DNA of 64,000 nt from Arthrobacter sp. Soil763 (GTDB lineage: Bacteria > Actinomycetota > Actinomycetes > Actinomycetales > Micrococcaceae). Location of the stretch: the NCBI RefSeq assembly GCF_001428365.1, contig NZ_LMSH01000003.1:638477-702476 (forward strand). The letters are read 5' to 3'. Below, in pieces: positions 11,501 to 22,602 of the stretch (positions within the stretch are counted from its first letter, which is position 1; every line of letters starts with the position of its first letter). The position numbers and the translations under genes are program-made. The notes under the pieces were generated by a model that was given only the letters and a program-made list of their open reading frames with translations, was not told the DNA's origin and did no database searches.

Positions 11501-13186
11501 GTTGGGACCGATGGCGCAGGTCAGGGACGTGACCAGTTCCTCGCGGATGGCGTCCAGCGGCGGGTTGGTGACCTGCGCGAAGGACTGCACGAAGTAGTCG
11601 AACAGCAGCCGGGGCCGCTTGGACAGCACCGCGACGGGGGTGTCGGAGCCCATGGCCCCGAGCGGTTCGGCGCCGGTGCGGGCCATCGGGCCGAGCAGGA
11701 TCTTCAGTTCCTCGGTGGTGTAGCCGAAGGTCCGCTGGCGGATGTTGACCGAGGCCGCGGTGTGCACGACGTGCTCACGCTCGGGCAGGTCCTTGAGGTC
11801 GATCAGGTTGTCCTTGACCCACTCGGCCCACGGGTTGGCGGCGGCGACCTCGGCCTTGACCTCGGCGTCGTCGATGATCCGGCCGGCTTCGGTGTCCACC
11901 AGGAACATCTTGCCCGGGGAGACGCGGCCCTTCTTGACCACCTTGGAGGGTTCGACGTCGATGACGCCCACCTCGGAAGCGAAGACGACCAGGCCGTCCT
12001 CGGTGATCCAGTACCGGCCCGGGCGCAGCCCGTTGCGGTCCAGGGTGGCACCGACGAGGGCGCCGTCGGTGAAGGACACGGCGGCGGGGCCGTCCCACGG
12101 CTCCATCAGCAGGGAGTGGTACTCGTAGAACGCGCGGCGGGCCGGGTCCATGGTGGCGTGGTTTTCCCAGGCCTCCGGGATCATCATCATGATCGAGTGC
12201 GTGATGGGGCGGCCGGAGAGCCAGAGCAGCTCGGCGACCTCGTCGAACGACGCCGAGTCGGAGGCACCGGGGGTGCAGATCGGGTAGAGCTCTTCCGGGC
12301 TATCCCCGAGCAGCGGGTTGGCCAGCTGCGACTGCCGGGCGCGCATCCAGTTGCGGTTGCCCTTGACGGTGTTGATCTCACCGTTGTGGGCGATGGTGCG
12401 GAACGGCTGCGCCAGCGGCCAGGAGGGGAAGGTGTTGGTGGAGAAGCGCGAGTGCACGATCGCGAGCTTGGTCTTGAAGCGGGTGTCCGAGAGGTCCGGG
12501 TAGAACGGCTCCAGCTGCGCGGTGGTCAGCATGCCCTTGTAGACGATGGTCCGGGAGGACAGCGAGGGGAAGTACACGCCGAACTTGTTCTGCGCGCGCT
12601 TGCGGATCCGCCAGGCCCGGGAGTCGAGTTCGTTCCGGGAGAGCGCCTCGCCGGTGCTGGAGGCGAAGAACGGCTGGGCGAAGTACGGCATGCAGGCCCG
12701 GGCCATGGCTCCGACCAGGTCGGCCACGATCGGCACCTCGCGCCAGCCAAGGACGGTGAGGCCCTCGTCGGCGGCGAGCGATTCGATGCCGGCCTTGGCG
12801 GCGTCGGATTCGCGCTGTTCGGCCGGCAGGAAGGCGGTGCCGACGACGTACTGGCCGGGGGCCGGCAGTTCGAAGTCCGTGACCGCCCGGAAGAACTCGT
12901 CCGGGACCTGCATAAGGAGCCCGGCGCCGTCGCCGGTGCCCTCGTCGGCGCCCACGGCGCCGCGGTGTTCCAGGTTGCGCAGCGCCGTCAGGGCGGCGTC
13001 GACGATGTCATAGCCGGGCTCCCCGCGCAGGGTCGCGATGATGGCCAGGCCGCAGGCGTCCTTTTCCTGCTCGGCGTTGTACAGCCCCGCCGATTCCGGC
13101 AGGGCGGCGAAGCGCTTGAAGGGGGACACGGCTGCGCCGGCATCATCGTTGCCGGACCAACTGGGGCGGTGAAGAGTTTGGGTCAT
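8570..13186 (-). CDS. gltB: Glutamate synthase large subunit
   Basis: The alpha subunit of GOGAT, 1538 residues. Cys45 in [10 protein letters not shown] is the expected N-terminal nucleophile of the glutaminase domain after propeptide removal. The central and FMN domains show [19 protein letters not shown] and [10 protein letters not shown]. The 3Fe-4S cluster ligands are in [12 protein letters not shown] (C-x5-C-x4-C), and the C-terminal gxgxg beta-helix domain ends the protein. ATG at 13186 is chosen because AGGAAGGA lies upstream; an in-frame ATG at 13264 would add 26 residues with no family support. It is followed by gltD with an 8-base overlap. Confidence 0.96.
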
Positions 13187-13448
13187 GGTAGACGTCCTTC
13201 CTCCTGATCGTGCGTATGGGAGGGACAACATTGGCCCGAATCGGTGCGCCGGTGTGACGGGCACAACAGTGTGTTTTTCCTACTGGAATTGTAGGCCAGC
13301 GGCCGCTTTCCGAACGAACGGTTACGCGGGCCCCGGAACAGGGTTTGCACGGCATCCAGTTGTTGCTGGCCGTACATCCCTTCTTGCCACGACGTTGTGG
13401 ACCCGGGCCCGGCGGGGGTCGCCGTGCAGCCCGGTGGCCGGTGCTTGG

Positions 13449-14684
13449 TTACTTGGTGCTGTCAGCTTCCGGCCCGGCCGGTCCGGTCCGGCGGCCGGAT
13501 ACTCCGGCTGCCGGTTCCCCGTGGGCGGCCATGGTGCCGCCGGAGGGTTCCCCGGCCGCTTCGTCAGCGGCCGGAGTGCGGTCCGGACCGCTGTGCTTCT
13601 CCGGGACATTATCACGCGATTCACTATCTGAGACATCAGTGTCCGGATCGCGGACGACGTCGGCAGCATCGGTTTCCGGAGCGGCGGCATCCGCGGCAGC
13701 GGAGTCCTTTGCGGGTGCGCGGTCCCCCTCTGCGTCGTCGTCAGTGGCGGCGTCGGCGTCGCCCGTGGCTGCGACGGCTGCCGGCTCCCGGCCGGGCAGG
13801 TACGGGGTGTCCGCTCCTTCACCCTTGCGAAGCCCCAGGAGAACGAATACGACGGCCGCGGCAACCAGGACGAAGATGCTGGTCCAGACGTTCAGGCGGG
13901 TGGTGATGCCGAAGAGGCTGATCTGCTCGGCGTCGTCGATGCGCATCGCTTCGATCCAGACCCGGCCCAGCGTGTAGTAGATGGCGTAGAGCCAGAACAG
14001 CCGGCTGCGGCGGAAGTTGAACTTCCGGTCCAGGGCCAGCAGGATGACCACGCCGACGAGGTTCCAGAGGGACTCGTAGAGGAACGTCGGGTGGAAGAGG
14101 GTGTCGGCGGGCATTCCGGCCGGGAAGTTGGGGTTGTCGGCGTCGATCTGCAGACCCCATGGCAGCGTGGTGGGGCCGCCGAACAGTTCCTGGTTGAAGT
14201 AGTTGCCCCAGCGGCCGATCGCCTGGGCGAGCAGCAGCCCGGGGGCGGCGGCGTCCATGAAAGCGCTGAGCTTGACGCCGGCGCGGCGGCAGCCGATCCA
14301 GGCGCCGACGGCGCCGAGCACCACGGCGCCCCAGATGCCCAGGCCGCCGCGCTGGATCTGCGGGATCAGGGACAGGTCGCCAGTGCCGTCAAAGCCGGGG
14401 CCGAAGTAGGCGTCCGGGGAGGAGACCACGTGGTAGAGCCGGCCGCCGATGATGCCGAAGGGAATGGCCCAGATGGCGATGTCCCACACGCTGCCCTCAG
14501 GGGCGCCGCGGCGGGCCCAGCGCACCGAGGTGAGCCAGAGGCCGGCGATGATGCCGGCCAGGATGCACAGCGCGTAGGCATGGATCCGCAGGGTCCCCCA
14601 GGGCAGCGGGATATCGAAGCCGGACCAGTCCGGGCTAGGAATGCTCGCGGGGACCATCGCCGCCGCGCGGAGGACTGACTGCAT
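13449..14684 (-). CDS. lgt: Prolipoprotein diacylglyceryl transferase with acidic C-terminal tail
   Basis: Transfers diacylglycerol from phosphatidylglycerol to the lipobox cysteine of prelipoproteins, in the plasma membrane. The first ~285 residues show seven hydrophobic segments and the Lgt signature IGRWGNYFNQELFG, with LLAQ just before it and HPTFLYESLWN after it. The last ~120 residues are a low-complexity, Ala/Asp/Glu/Pro-rich tail (for example TGDADAATDDDAEGD) that is predicted to be disordered and cytoplasmic. Total length is 411 residues against roughly 280-300 for the core enzyme. The start is 3 bases after the trpA stop, so it is part of the trp operon. Confidence 0.95.
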   Translation of the reverse strand: MQSVLRAAAMVPASIPSPDWSGFDIPLPWGTLRIHAYALCILAGIIAGLWLTSVRWARRGAPEGSVWDIAIWAIPFGIIGGRLYHVVSSPDAYFGPGFDGTGDLSLIPQIQRGGLGIWGAVVLGAVGAWIGCRRAGVKLSAFMDAAAPGLLLAQAIGRWGNYFNQELFGGPTTLPWGLQIDADNPNFPAGMPADTLFHPTFLYESLWNLVGVVILLALDRKFNFRRSRLFWLYAIYYTLGRVWIEAMRIDDAEQISLFGITTRLNVWTSIFVLVAAAVVFVLLGLRKGEGADTPYLPGREPAAVAATGDADAATDDDAEGDRAPAKDSAAADAAAPETDAADVVRDPDTDVSDSESRDNVPEKHSGPDRTPAADEAAGEPSGGTMAAHGEPAAGVSGRRTGPAGPEADSTK

Positions 14685-14687
14685 TGC

Positions 14688-15517
14688 TTACGCTTCTTCC
14701 TTGGTGAGACCGGTGCTGAGCTCTTTCGTCAGGGACGCTACAGCATCCACGCCGCCTTCCCCGATTGCCGCGACGAGGGCCGTTCCGACGATCACGCCGT
14801 CGGCGTACGCGGCGATCTCCCGCACGTGCCCGGAGTTGGAGACACCCAGGCCGACGCAGACGCGTTCGGCGCCGGCGGCGCGGGCGGCGGCGACGACGTC
14901 CCGGGCAGCGGAGCTGACCGAGGCGCGGGCACCGGTGACGCCCATGATCGAGACGGCGTAGACGAAGCCGCGGCTTGCGTCCACGGTGCGCTTCATCCGT
15001 TCCGGCGTCGAGGACGGCGCGACCAGGAACACCCGGTCCAGGCTGTACTTGTCGGAGGCGGCCATCCATTCGGCGGCTTCGTCCGGGATCAGGTCGGGGG
15101 TGATCAGCCCGGCACCGCCGGCCTCGGCCAGGCGCCGGGAGAACTCGTCCACGCCCATCCGGACCACCGGGTTCCAGTAGGTCATGACCAGGACGGCGGC
15201 GTCGGTCTTGCTGGTGATGCCGTGGACGACGTCGAAGACCTGGCTGACGTGGAAGCCCTTGGCGAGGGCCTCGGTGGTGGCGGCCTGGATGACCTGGCCG
15301 TCCATCACCGGGTCGGAGTAGGGGATGCCGATCTCGATCAGGTCGGCACCGTTTTCCGCCAGCGCGATGCCGGCGGCGATGGTGTCCTCGACGCTGGGGT
15401 AACCGGCCGGAAGGTAGCCGATCAGGGCGGCACGGCCCTGGGCGCGGGCCCGGTCGATGGCGGCGGCGGACTTGCTGGTGCCGGGCACCGTCGCGTTGGC
15501 GCTGTTCTCGGCGGTGC

Positions 15518-15521
<4 letters not shown>
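14688..15521 (-). CDS. trpA: Tryptophan synthase alpha chain
   Basis: Cleaves indole-3-glycerol phosphate to indole and glyceraldehyde-3-phosphate, channelling indole to TrpB. Length is 277 residues. Motifs are [10 protein letters not shown], the catalytic Glu in [16 protein letters not shown] (with the second catalytic Asp after it), and GVSNSGHV. The GTG start at 15521 overlaps the trpB stop (GTGA), which supports coupled, equimolar synthesis. A serine/alanine-rich N-terminus precedes the barrel. Confidence 0.95.
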
Positions 15522-16885
<1,364 letters not shown>

Positions 16886-16971
16886 CGGTCTCACCATCCT
16901 GTCTGCTAGCTAAAACTGCGGGCCGCACCGGTCCGCCGCGGCGCCCGGCCGGTCATCCGGCCGGGGCGCGG

Positions 16972-17787
16972 TCAGGAGCGTGCGGCGATTTCTTCGGCCC
17001 CGGCGGCCATGAACTCGGCGATCCGCTCCCGCGGGGTCGCGTCGCTGACCAGTGCTTCGCCGACCAGCACCGCGTTGGCGCCGCTGGCGGCGTAGTGCCG
17101 GACGTCCTCGACGCCGCGCACGCCGGATTCGCCGACGATCAGGGCGCCGGCGGGGATCCCGGCGGCGAGCCCGGCGAAGACCGAGCGGTCGACGTCGAGC
17201 GTCTTGAGGTTGCGGACGTTGACGCCGATGATGCGGGCGCCCGCATCCACGGCGCGCTCGACCTCATCCGGGGTGTGGGTTTCCACGAGCACGTTCATAC
17301 CGAGCTCATGGCTGAGCGCGCTGTAGTCGCGCAGCTGCGCGTCCGACAGCGAGGCCACGATCAGCAGGATCAGGTCGGCTCCGTGGGCCCGGGCCTCCCA
17401 GATCTGGTACTCATCGATCATGAAGTCCTTGCGGAGCAGCGGAACGTCCACGGCGGCCCGGACGGCGTCCAGGTCCGCGAGCGATCCGTTGAACCGGCGC
17501 TGTTCGGTGAGCACGCTGATCACGGCGGCTCCCCCGTCGGCGTACTGGACGGCCAGCGACGCGGGGTCCGCGATGTTCGCGAGGTCGCCCTTGGAGGGGC
17601 TGCGCCGCTTGATCTCGGCGATCACCTTGAGCTGGTCGCGGGCTGAGGGACCGCCAAGGGCCGCCCACGCGTCCCGTGCCGGAGCTGCGGCCGCGGCGCG
17701 GTCCTTCAGTTCGGCGAGCGTGACGAGGCGCTGGCGGGCCTCCATATCCTCCCTGACACCGGCGTTGATGTCATCGAGAACAGTCAC
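16972..17787 (-). CDS. trpC: Indole-3-glycerol-phosphate synthase
   Basis: Closes the indole ring from carboxyphenylamino-deoxyribulose phosphate. A 271-residue TIM barrel. Motifs are VIAEIKRRSPSKG with the catalytic Lys, PLLRKDFMID with the second Lys, DLILLIVASL, VLVETHTPDEVERA with the catalytic Glu, and IGVNVRNLKTL. The GTG start lies 2 bases after the HGxxPAAW gene. No fused TrpF domain is present. Confidence 0.96.
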   Translation of the reverse strand: MTVLDDINAGVREDMEARQRLVTLAELKDRAAAAAPARDAWAALGGPSARDQLKVIAEIKRRSPSKGDLANIADPASLAVQYADGGAAVISVLTEQRRFNGSLADLDAVRAAVDVPLLRKDFMIDEYQIWEARAHGADLILLIVASLSDAQLRDYSALSHELGMNVLVETHTPDEVERAVDAGARIIGVNVRNLKTLDVDRSVFAGLAAGIPAGALIVGESGVRGVEDVRHYAASGANAVLVGEALVSDATPRERIAEFMAAGAEEIAARS

Positions 17788-17789
17788 TC

Positions 17790-18077
17790 CTAGTGGCCGG
17801 AGTTCTTCAGCTTGCTGCCGCCCACGCCGTAGCCGGCTTTCCGCATCGCGAAGCCCACGACGAGGCCGGCGAGCATGACGACCGCCCCTGCGATGAAGAT
17901 CGGGGTGTTGGCGATCACGAAGGCGATGGACGCGATGAGCGCGCCGACCAGCATGATGATCACGGTGGTCCAGGCGGCGGGGCTGTTGCCGTGGCCGGTC
18001 GGCTCGCTGTGGTCGACGTCGTCGTAGATGCCGGTGCCGGCGGCGGGCTTGGGTGCAGAAACAGGGGCTTTGCTCAT
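17790..18077 (-). CDS. HGxxPAAW family small membrane protein
   Basis: A 95-residue protein with a short soluble N-terminus and two adjacent hydrophobic helices (about residues 39-57 and 61-79). The sequence HGNSPAAW just before the first helix matches the HGxxPAAW family named for that motif. ATG at 18077 has AGGAG seven bases upstream and is chosen over an upstream ATG. It sits inside the trp operon between the Trp membrane protein and trpC, a place conserved in actinobacteria as far as I recall. No biochemical role is known to me. Confidence 0.85.
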   Translation of the reverse strand: MSKAPVSAPKPAAGTGIYDDVDHSEPTGHGNSPAAWTTVIIMLVGALIASIAFVIANTPIFIAGAVVMLAGLVVGFAMRKAGYGVGGSKLKNSGH

Positions 18078-18191
18078 CGAAAATCTCCTCAGGATCAATA
18101 CTGCTTACATTCTGCCATTTATTGGCAGCGTTGTTTGTCGGGGCGTTCGCCGGGGTGTCCGCCAGGGTGCTGCCCGCGCAGCGGGCGGCAC

Positions 18192-18836
18192 TCAGGTGGG
18201 GTCGTCGCCGCGGGACAGCCGGTCCCAGCTCTCGATTTCGTCCGCCGGCCGGGCGGGGCCCCCGGCGGCGCCGGTGGCCGCGGCGTCGTACCTGGTCCGG
18301 CTCTTCCAGTGCCGCCCGGCCGGGACAATCGCGAGGGCGGCCAGGCCCAGCAGGGCCCCGGCGACGACGGCGAGGACGGGGAACGCGGTCACGGCCACCT
18401 GGGCGTTGCTGCCGCTGATGCCGGTGGCGGCGGCGATGGAGCCCTGCGCCGCGGTGAGCGGGTCGGCGAGCACGGTGACGGCGGCGGCCACGATTCCGGC
18501 GGCGGCGAGCAGGATGATGGCCGTGATGATCCAGCGGGCCACCCGGCCGGCGATCGAGGCGGCCAGCCCGCCGGCCAGGGCCACCAGGGCCAGGGCGGTG
18601 ACGGTGGTGGCGGCCTTGCTGCCCTGGACCTGCAGCCCGTCCTGGCTGCCGACGGCCTGGCCGAGCTGGCTCGGGTCCAGTTTGACCGTGAGCCAGGTCT
18701 GGGTGGTGGTGCCGAAGACCGCCAGGGCCAGGACGGCGATGAGCAGGACCAGGGTCGACTTCCTGGCCCAGCGAGGAACAGCCGGGCTGGTGCTTTTGAC
18801 GGTAGTCCCCTGCCCGTTCATTGCGGCGCCGCTCAT
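18192..18836 (-). CDS. Trp biosynthesis-associated membrane protein
   Basis: A 214-residue protein with four predicted hydrophobic helices, matching the actinobacterial Trp-operon membrane protein family (TIGR02234 type). The first helix begins at about residue 28 (TLVLLIAVLALAVFG) and is followed by a loop with TTTQTWLTVKLD. The C-terminus is polar and probably cytoplasmic (PADEIESWDRLSRGDD). The ATG overlaps the trpE stop by 4 bases. Function is unknown. Its fixed place between trpE and trpC suggests a link to tryptophan or aromatic transport, but that is only inference. Confidence 0.9.
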   Translation of the reverse strand: MSGAAMNGQGTTVKSTSPAVPRWARKSTLVLLIAVLALAVFGTTTQTWLTVKLDPSQLGQAVGSQDGLQVQGSKAATTVTALALVALAGGLAASIAGRVARWIITAIILLAAAGIVAAAVTVLADPLTAAQGSIAAATGISGSNAQVAVTAFPVLAVVAGALLGLAALAIVPAGRHWKSRTRYDAAATGAAGGPARPADEIESWDRLSRGDDPT

Positions 18837-20401
18837 GCCTGTCCCGTCCCGGGTCCGGGCACGGTGGCGGCGGTGATGTTGCGCAGCGACTGCGCGGTGT
18901 GGACGGCGCGCATCGGGGCGGCGGCCTTGTTCACCGTCTCCAGCGCCTCGGTGGCGTTCACCGAATCGGCCACGATCCCGCCGCCGGCCTGCACATAGGC
19001 GCGGCCCTCGCGGAGCAGGGCGGAGCGGATGGCGATGGCCATGTCCATGTCGCCGGCGAAGTCGAGGTAGCCCACGACGCCGCCGTAGATGCCCCTGCGG
19101 TGGGGTTCGAGTTCGTCCAGCAGGCGCAGCGCCCGGGGTTTCGGCGCGCCGGACAGGGTGCCGGCGGGGAAGGTGGCCTTGAGCACGTCGTAGGCGGTGG
19201 CGTCCGGGGCGAGCCGGCCGACCACCGTGGAGACCAGGTGCATGATGTGGCTGAAGCGCTCCACCTCCATGAACTGGGTGACGTCCACGGTTCCGGCCAC
19301 GCAGACCTTGGAGAGGTCATTGCGGGACAGGTCGACCAGCATGAGGTGTTCGGCGCGTTCCTTCTGGTCCGCGAGGAGTTCCTCGGCCAGGGCCTTGTCG
19401 GCCTCGGTGGTCTTGCCGCGCGGCCGGGATCCGGCGATCGGGTGGGTGATGACTTCGTCGCCGGTGACCGTGACGAGGGCTTCGGGTGAGGAGCCCACGA
19501 TCGAGTACTGCCGGCCGGTGGCGTCCTCGAGGTTGAACAGGTACATGTAGGGGCTCGGGTTGGTGTTGCGCAGCACCCGGTAGACGTCGAGCGGATCGGC
19601 GCCGCACTCCATTTCGAAGCGGCGCGAGATCACCACTTGGAAGACTTCGCCGTCGACGATCGCTTCCTTGCCCCGGTCCAGCGCGGCCAGGTAGTCGTTC
19701 TCATCCCACCGCTCCTGCACACTGGCGGCGAAGTCTGCTGCCGGGGCCGTGAGCACGGAGATGGGCTGTTCCGTGGGGGCACTGACCCGGGCGAGCAGGT
19801 CCTGCACGCGGGCGACGGCGTCGTGCCAGGCTTCGTCGACGCGCTCCGAGCTGTTGTCGAAGTTGATCGCGTTGGCGATCAGCAGCACGGTCCCGTCCAT
19901 GTTGTCGTGGACGGCCATGTCGGTCACGAGATTCATCGCCAGTTCGGGCAGTTGCAGGTCGTCCTCGGGCGGGCTGGTGAGCTTTTCCCAGTGCCGGACC
20001 GCTTCCCAGCCGAGGAAGCCCACGAGTCCGGAGGTGAAGGGCGGGAGTCCCTCGAACCGTTCGGTGTGCAGGGCGCGGACGGTGTCCCGCACGGCGTCCA
20101 CCGGGCTGCCGTCCAGCGGCACGCCCACGGGCGGTTCGCCGAGCCAGTGCGCCTGGCCGTCCTTGGTGGTCAGAGTGGCACGGGATTTGGCGCCGATGAA
20201 GGAGTACCGGGACCAGGCGCCGCCCACGGCGGCGGATTCGAGCAGGAAGGTTCCCGGCTGGCCCTTGGCGAGCTTGCGGTAAAGGCCGATCGGTGTCTCG
20301 GCGTCGGCCAGCACCTTGAGCCGGACGGGGATGACCCGGCTGTGGCCGGCGAGCTCCCGGAACTCTTCCAGGCTGGGGCTAATGATTCCAAGGTCCTGCA
20401 T
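18833..20401 (-). CDS. trpE: Anthranilate synthase component I
   Basis: Makes anthranilate from chorismate using ammonia from the TrpG subunit. Length is 522 residues. The feedback site motif LLES (residues 53-56) suggests inhibition by tryptophan. The catalytic part shows SRRFEMECGADPLDVYR, PSPYMYLFNLED, HPIAGSRPRGKT, LVDLSRNDLSKV and TFPAGTLSGAPKPRA. No TrpG glutaminase domain is fused and no trpG lies here. It heads the trp gene run, 71 bases after hisI. I looked for a Trp-rich leader peptide in that gap and found none. Confidence 0.96.
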   Translation of the reverse strand: MQDLGIISPSLEEFRELAGHSRVIPVRLKVLADAETPIGLYRKLAKGQPGTFLLESAAVGGAWSRYSFIGAKSRATLTTKDGQAHWLGEPPVGVPLDGSPVDAVRDTVRALHTERFEGLPPFTSGLVGFLGWEAVRHWEKLTSPPEDDLQLPELAMNLVTDMAVHDNMDGTVLLIANAINFDNSSERVDEAWHDAVARVQDLLARVSAPTEQPISVLTAPAADFAASVQERWDENDYLAALDRGKEAIVDGEVFQVVISRRFEMECGADPLDVYRVLRNTNPSPYMYLFNLEDATGRQYSIVGSSPEALVTVTGDEVITHPIAGSRPRGKTTEADKALAEELLADQKERAEHLMLVDLSRNDLSKVCVAGTVDVTQFMEVERFSHIMHLVSTVVGRLAPDATAYDVLKATFPAGTLSGAPKPRALRLLDELEPHRRGIYGGVVGYLDFAGDMDMAIAIRSALLREGRAYVQAGGGIVADSVNATEALETVNKAAAPMRAVHTAQSLRNITAATVPGPGTGQA

Positions 20402-20472
20402 GGCTGCGATTTTCCGCCTGTTCTCTGGCTGTTGCTAAAGTGCCGGCGCAAGGGCCGGGTGGGTGCACCGGG

Positions 20473-20880
20473 TCAGTCGGCGGAGCCGACGACGGCGGGA
20501 AGTCCGCGCCCGTCGAAGCAGGTCCTGGTGCCGGTGTGGCACGCGGCGCCGACCTGGTCGACGCGGACCAGCAGGGCGTCGCCGTCGCAGTCGAGCGCGA
20601 GCGACTTGACCCACTGCACGTGGCCGGAGGTGTCGCCCTTACGCCAATATTCCTGCCGCGAACGGGAGTAGAAGGTGACCCGTCCGGAGGTCAGCGTCCG
20701 GTGCAGCGCCTCGTCGTCCATCCAGCCCAGCATGAGCACCTCGTTGGTGTCGTACTGCTGGATGACCGCGGCCACCAGGCCGGCGCTGTCGCGCTTCAGG
20801 CTGGCGGCGAGCTCGGCCGGAAGCGGACTTCCGGCGGGTGCGCTGGCGGGTTCGGGGGCGGGGGCGGGCTGCTCAGACAT
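20473..20880 (-). CDS. hisI: Phosphoribosyl-AMP cyclohydrolase
   Basis: Opens the purine ring of PR-AMP in histidine synthesis; a zinc enzyme. Length is 135 residues, a stand-alone HisI domain. Motifs are [36 protein letters not shown], the [13 protein letters not shown] metal region, and cysteines in [15 protein letters not shown] at 20880 ([10 protein letters not shown]) is used; longer in-frame starts have no family support. It lies ahead of trpE, separated from the other his genes by the plus-strand TIGR03085 gene. Confidence 0.95.
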   Translation of the reverse strand: MSEQPAPAPEPASAPAGSPLPAELAASLKRDSAGLVAAVIQQYDTNEVLMLGWMDDEALHRTLTSGRVTFYSRSRQEYWRKGDTSGHVQWVKSLALDCDGDALLVRVDQVGAACHTGTRTCFDGRGLPAVVGSAD

Positions 20881-21024
20881 CACTGCCAGTCTAGTGCCTC
20901 CGGGCCCGCCGCCCTCCGGGACCGGGCGCCGGCGCTTAACATCCCGGTCGAAAGCCCCGCAGGCGCCGAAACCACGGCGCTTCCAGTGCACATGAACCGG
21001 CGTCTCGTGCTAGTTTCACAAGTG

Positions 21025-21669
21025 ATGAATTTCGTCGATCCGTCCCGTGAAGTTCTGGCCGAAACCCTGCTGGCGGCCGGTCCTGACTCCCCCACGCTCT
21101 GCAAGGGGTGGCTGACCCGCGATCTGGCCGCCCACCTCTACCTTCGGGAGCGCAAAGCCCGCGTCGGACTGGGCCTGCTGATCAAGCGCCTGTCCAAAGC
21201 CTCGGACCAGGCCACGGCGGAACTTGCCGCCGAGCTCCGCACGCCGGAGGCCTACGCCAGCCTGGTCAACACCTTCCGGGCCGGTCCCCCGGCGCTCTCC
21301 CCCATGCGGATCAAGGCGCTGGACGAGAGTTCCAACCTGATCGAATACTTCGTGCACACCGAGGACGTCCGCCGGGCCGTGGACCGTTGGGCGCCGCGGG
21401 CCCTCGACGAGGCCTACTCCGATGCACTCTGGGACGAGCTGATCAAGCGCGCCGCCATCCTCTACCGGGGCGTGGACCTGGGCATCGTGCTGGTGCGCCC
21501 GTCCGGCCCCCGGCACGTGGCCAAACGGGCCCCCGTTTCGGTGGCGATCGTCGGCGAGCCGGGCGAGCTGCTCATGCACGCCCACGGCCGCACCCGGCAC
21601 GCGCTCGTGACCTTCGAGGGCCAGCCGGACGCCGTCGCGCTGCTGCAGTCCGCCGAAGTCGGGCTCTGA
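21025..21669 (+). CDS. TIGR03085-family metal-binding protein (DinB/MDMPI-like)
   Basis: A 214-residue protein resembling the actinobacterial TIGR03085 group within the DinB/mycothiol-dependent maleylpyruvate isomerase superfamily. The expected helical bundle with metal ligands is visible: LTRDLAAHLYLRERK (first His) and LIEYFVHTEDVRRA (second His with acidic residue). The substrate is unknown; relatives are often thiol-dependent. GTG at 21022 is an alternative start. It is the only plus-strand gene within a 27-kb minus-strand block and ends at a strong terminator. Confidence 0.8.
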   Translation: MNFVDPSREVLAETLLAAGPDSPTLCKGWLTRDLAAHLYLRERKARVGLGLLIKRLSKASDQATAELAAELRTPEAYASLVNTFRAGPPALSPMRIKALDESSNLIEYFVHTEDVRRAVDRWAPRALDEAYSDALWDELIKRAAILYRGVDLGIVLVRPSGPRHVAKRAPVSVAIVGEPGELLMHAHGRTRHALVTFEGQPDAVALLQSAEVGL

Positions 21670-21697
21670 ACCCGCCCGGGACACAAAAACTCGACAC

Positions 21698-21737
21698 AAA
21701 AAGACGGAGCCACCCGGTGGGTGGCTCCGTCTTTTTT
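21698..21737. terminator. Strong bidirectional terminator
   Basis: A perfect 13-bp stem (GACGGAGCCACCC and its complement) with a 3-base loop is flanked by A-rich sequence on the left and TTTTTT on the right. It serves both the plus-strand TIGR03085 gene and minus-strand hisF. Confidence 0.95.
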
Positions 21738-21777
21738 GTCTGTGGCAGGCAGTCTCAGTGGTCGGGAGGCTGGCCGG

Positions 21778-22554
21778 TCAGCGGACTTCGAAGCCTGCGT
21801 CGCGGATGGCGGCCTTGACCTGGGCGATCATGTCCAGCGGGCCGAAGTGGAATACGGAGGCGGCCAGGACGGCGTCCGCCCCGGCGGCAACCGCCGGCGG
21901 GAAGTGCTCGGGCCGGCCGGCGCCACCGGAGGCGATCAGCGGCACCTTGACGGCCGCACGCGCCAGCCGGATGAGCTCCAGGTCGAAGCCGTCCTTGGTG
22001 CCGTCGGCGTCGATTGAGTTCAGCAGGATCTCGCCCACGCCCCGGTCCGCGGCTTCCTTGGCCCACTCGAGGGCATCGATCCCGGTTCCCTGGCGGCCGC
22101 CGTGGGTGGTGACCTCGAAGCCGGAGGGGGTCGGCTGCGACCCCGGGCGGGTGCGCCGGGCGTCGAGCGAGAGCACCAGCACCTGGGAGCCGAAGTGCCG
22201 GGTGATCTCGTCGATGACGTCGGGCCGGGCGACCGCGGCGGTGTTGATGGCCGCCTTGTCGGCGCCGTTGCGCAGCAGCTTGTCCACCTCGGCGACGCCG
22301 CGGACTCCGCCGCCGACGGTCAGCGGGATGAAGACCTCCTCCGCGGTGCGGCGGACGACGTCGTAGGTGGTTTCCCGGTTGCCCGAGGACGCGGTGACGT
22401 CGAGGAAGGTCAGTTCGTCGGCGCCGCCGTTGTCGTAGCGGTGCGCCAGCTCCACCGGGTCACCGGCGTCGCGCAGGCCTTCGAAGTTGATGCCCTTGAC
22501 CACGCGGCCGGCGTCGACGTCCAGGCAGGGAATGACGCGGACTGCTAGGGACAT
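21778..22554 (-). CDS. hisF: Imidazole glycerol phosphate synthase subunit HisF
   Basis: The cyclase subunit that, with HisH, makes IGP and AICAR from PRFAR. A 258-residue (beta/alpha)8 barrel. The two catalytic aspartates are in [15 protein letters not shown] (near the N-terminus) and [27 protein letters not shown] and [12 protein letters not shown] are phosphate-binding loops. It is last in the hisE-hisG-hisF run; hisH and hisA/priA are not in the window. Confidence 0.97.
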   Translation of the reverse strand: MSLAVRVIPCLDVDAGRVVKGINFEGLRDAGDPVELAHRYDNGGADELTFLDVTASSGNRETTYDVVRRTAEEVFIPLTVGGGVRGVAEVDKLLRNGADKAAINTAAVARPDVIDEITRHFGSQVLVLSLDARRTRPGSQPTPSGFEVTTHGGRQGTGIDALEWAKEAADRGVGEILLNSIDADGTKDGFDLELIRLARAAVKVPLIASGGAGRPEHFPPAVAAGADAVLAASVFHFGPLDMIAQVKAAIRDAGFEVR

Positions 22555-22602
22555 GGCTGCTCCTGCTCTTCGCTTGCGGGTGTTGGCTTCACGGGCTTCG
22601 AA

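Noticed and set aside
8969-13207. A 1412-residue plus-strand frame opposite gltB
   Set aside because: It is an antisense shadow: high third-position GC in gltB removes stops from the opposite frame. It has no motifs, and gltB is complete and full of known motifs.
13187-13264. A 26-residue N-terminal extension of GltB
   Set aside because: ATG 13186 has a good ribosome site, and the nucleophile Cys lies 44 residues in, a usual propeptide length. The extra residues have no support.
20402-20472. A trp attenuator or Trp-rich leader peptide before trpE
   Set aside because: The 71-base gap has no short frame with Trp codons and no clear terminator/antiterminator pair.
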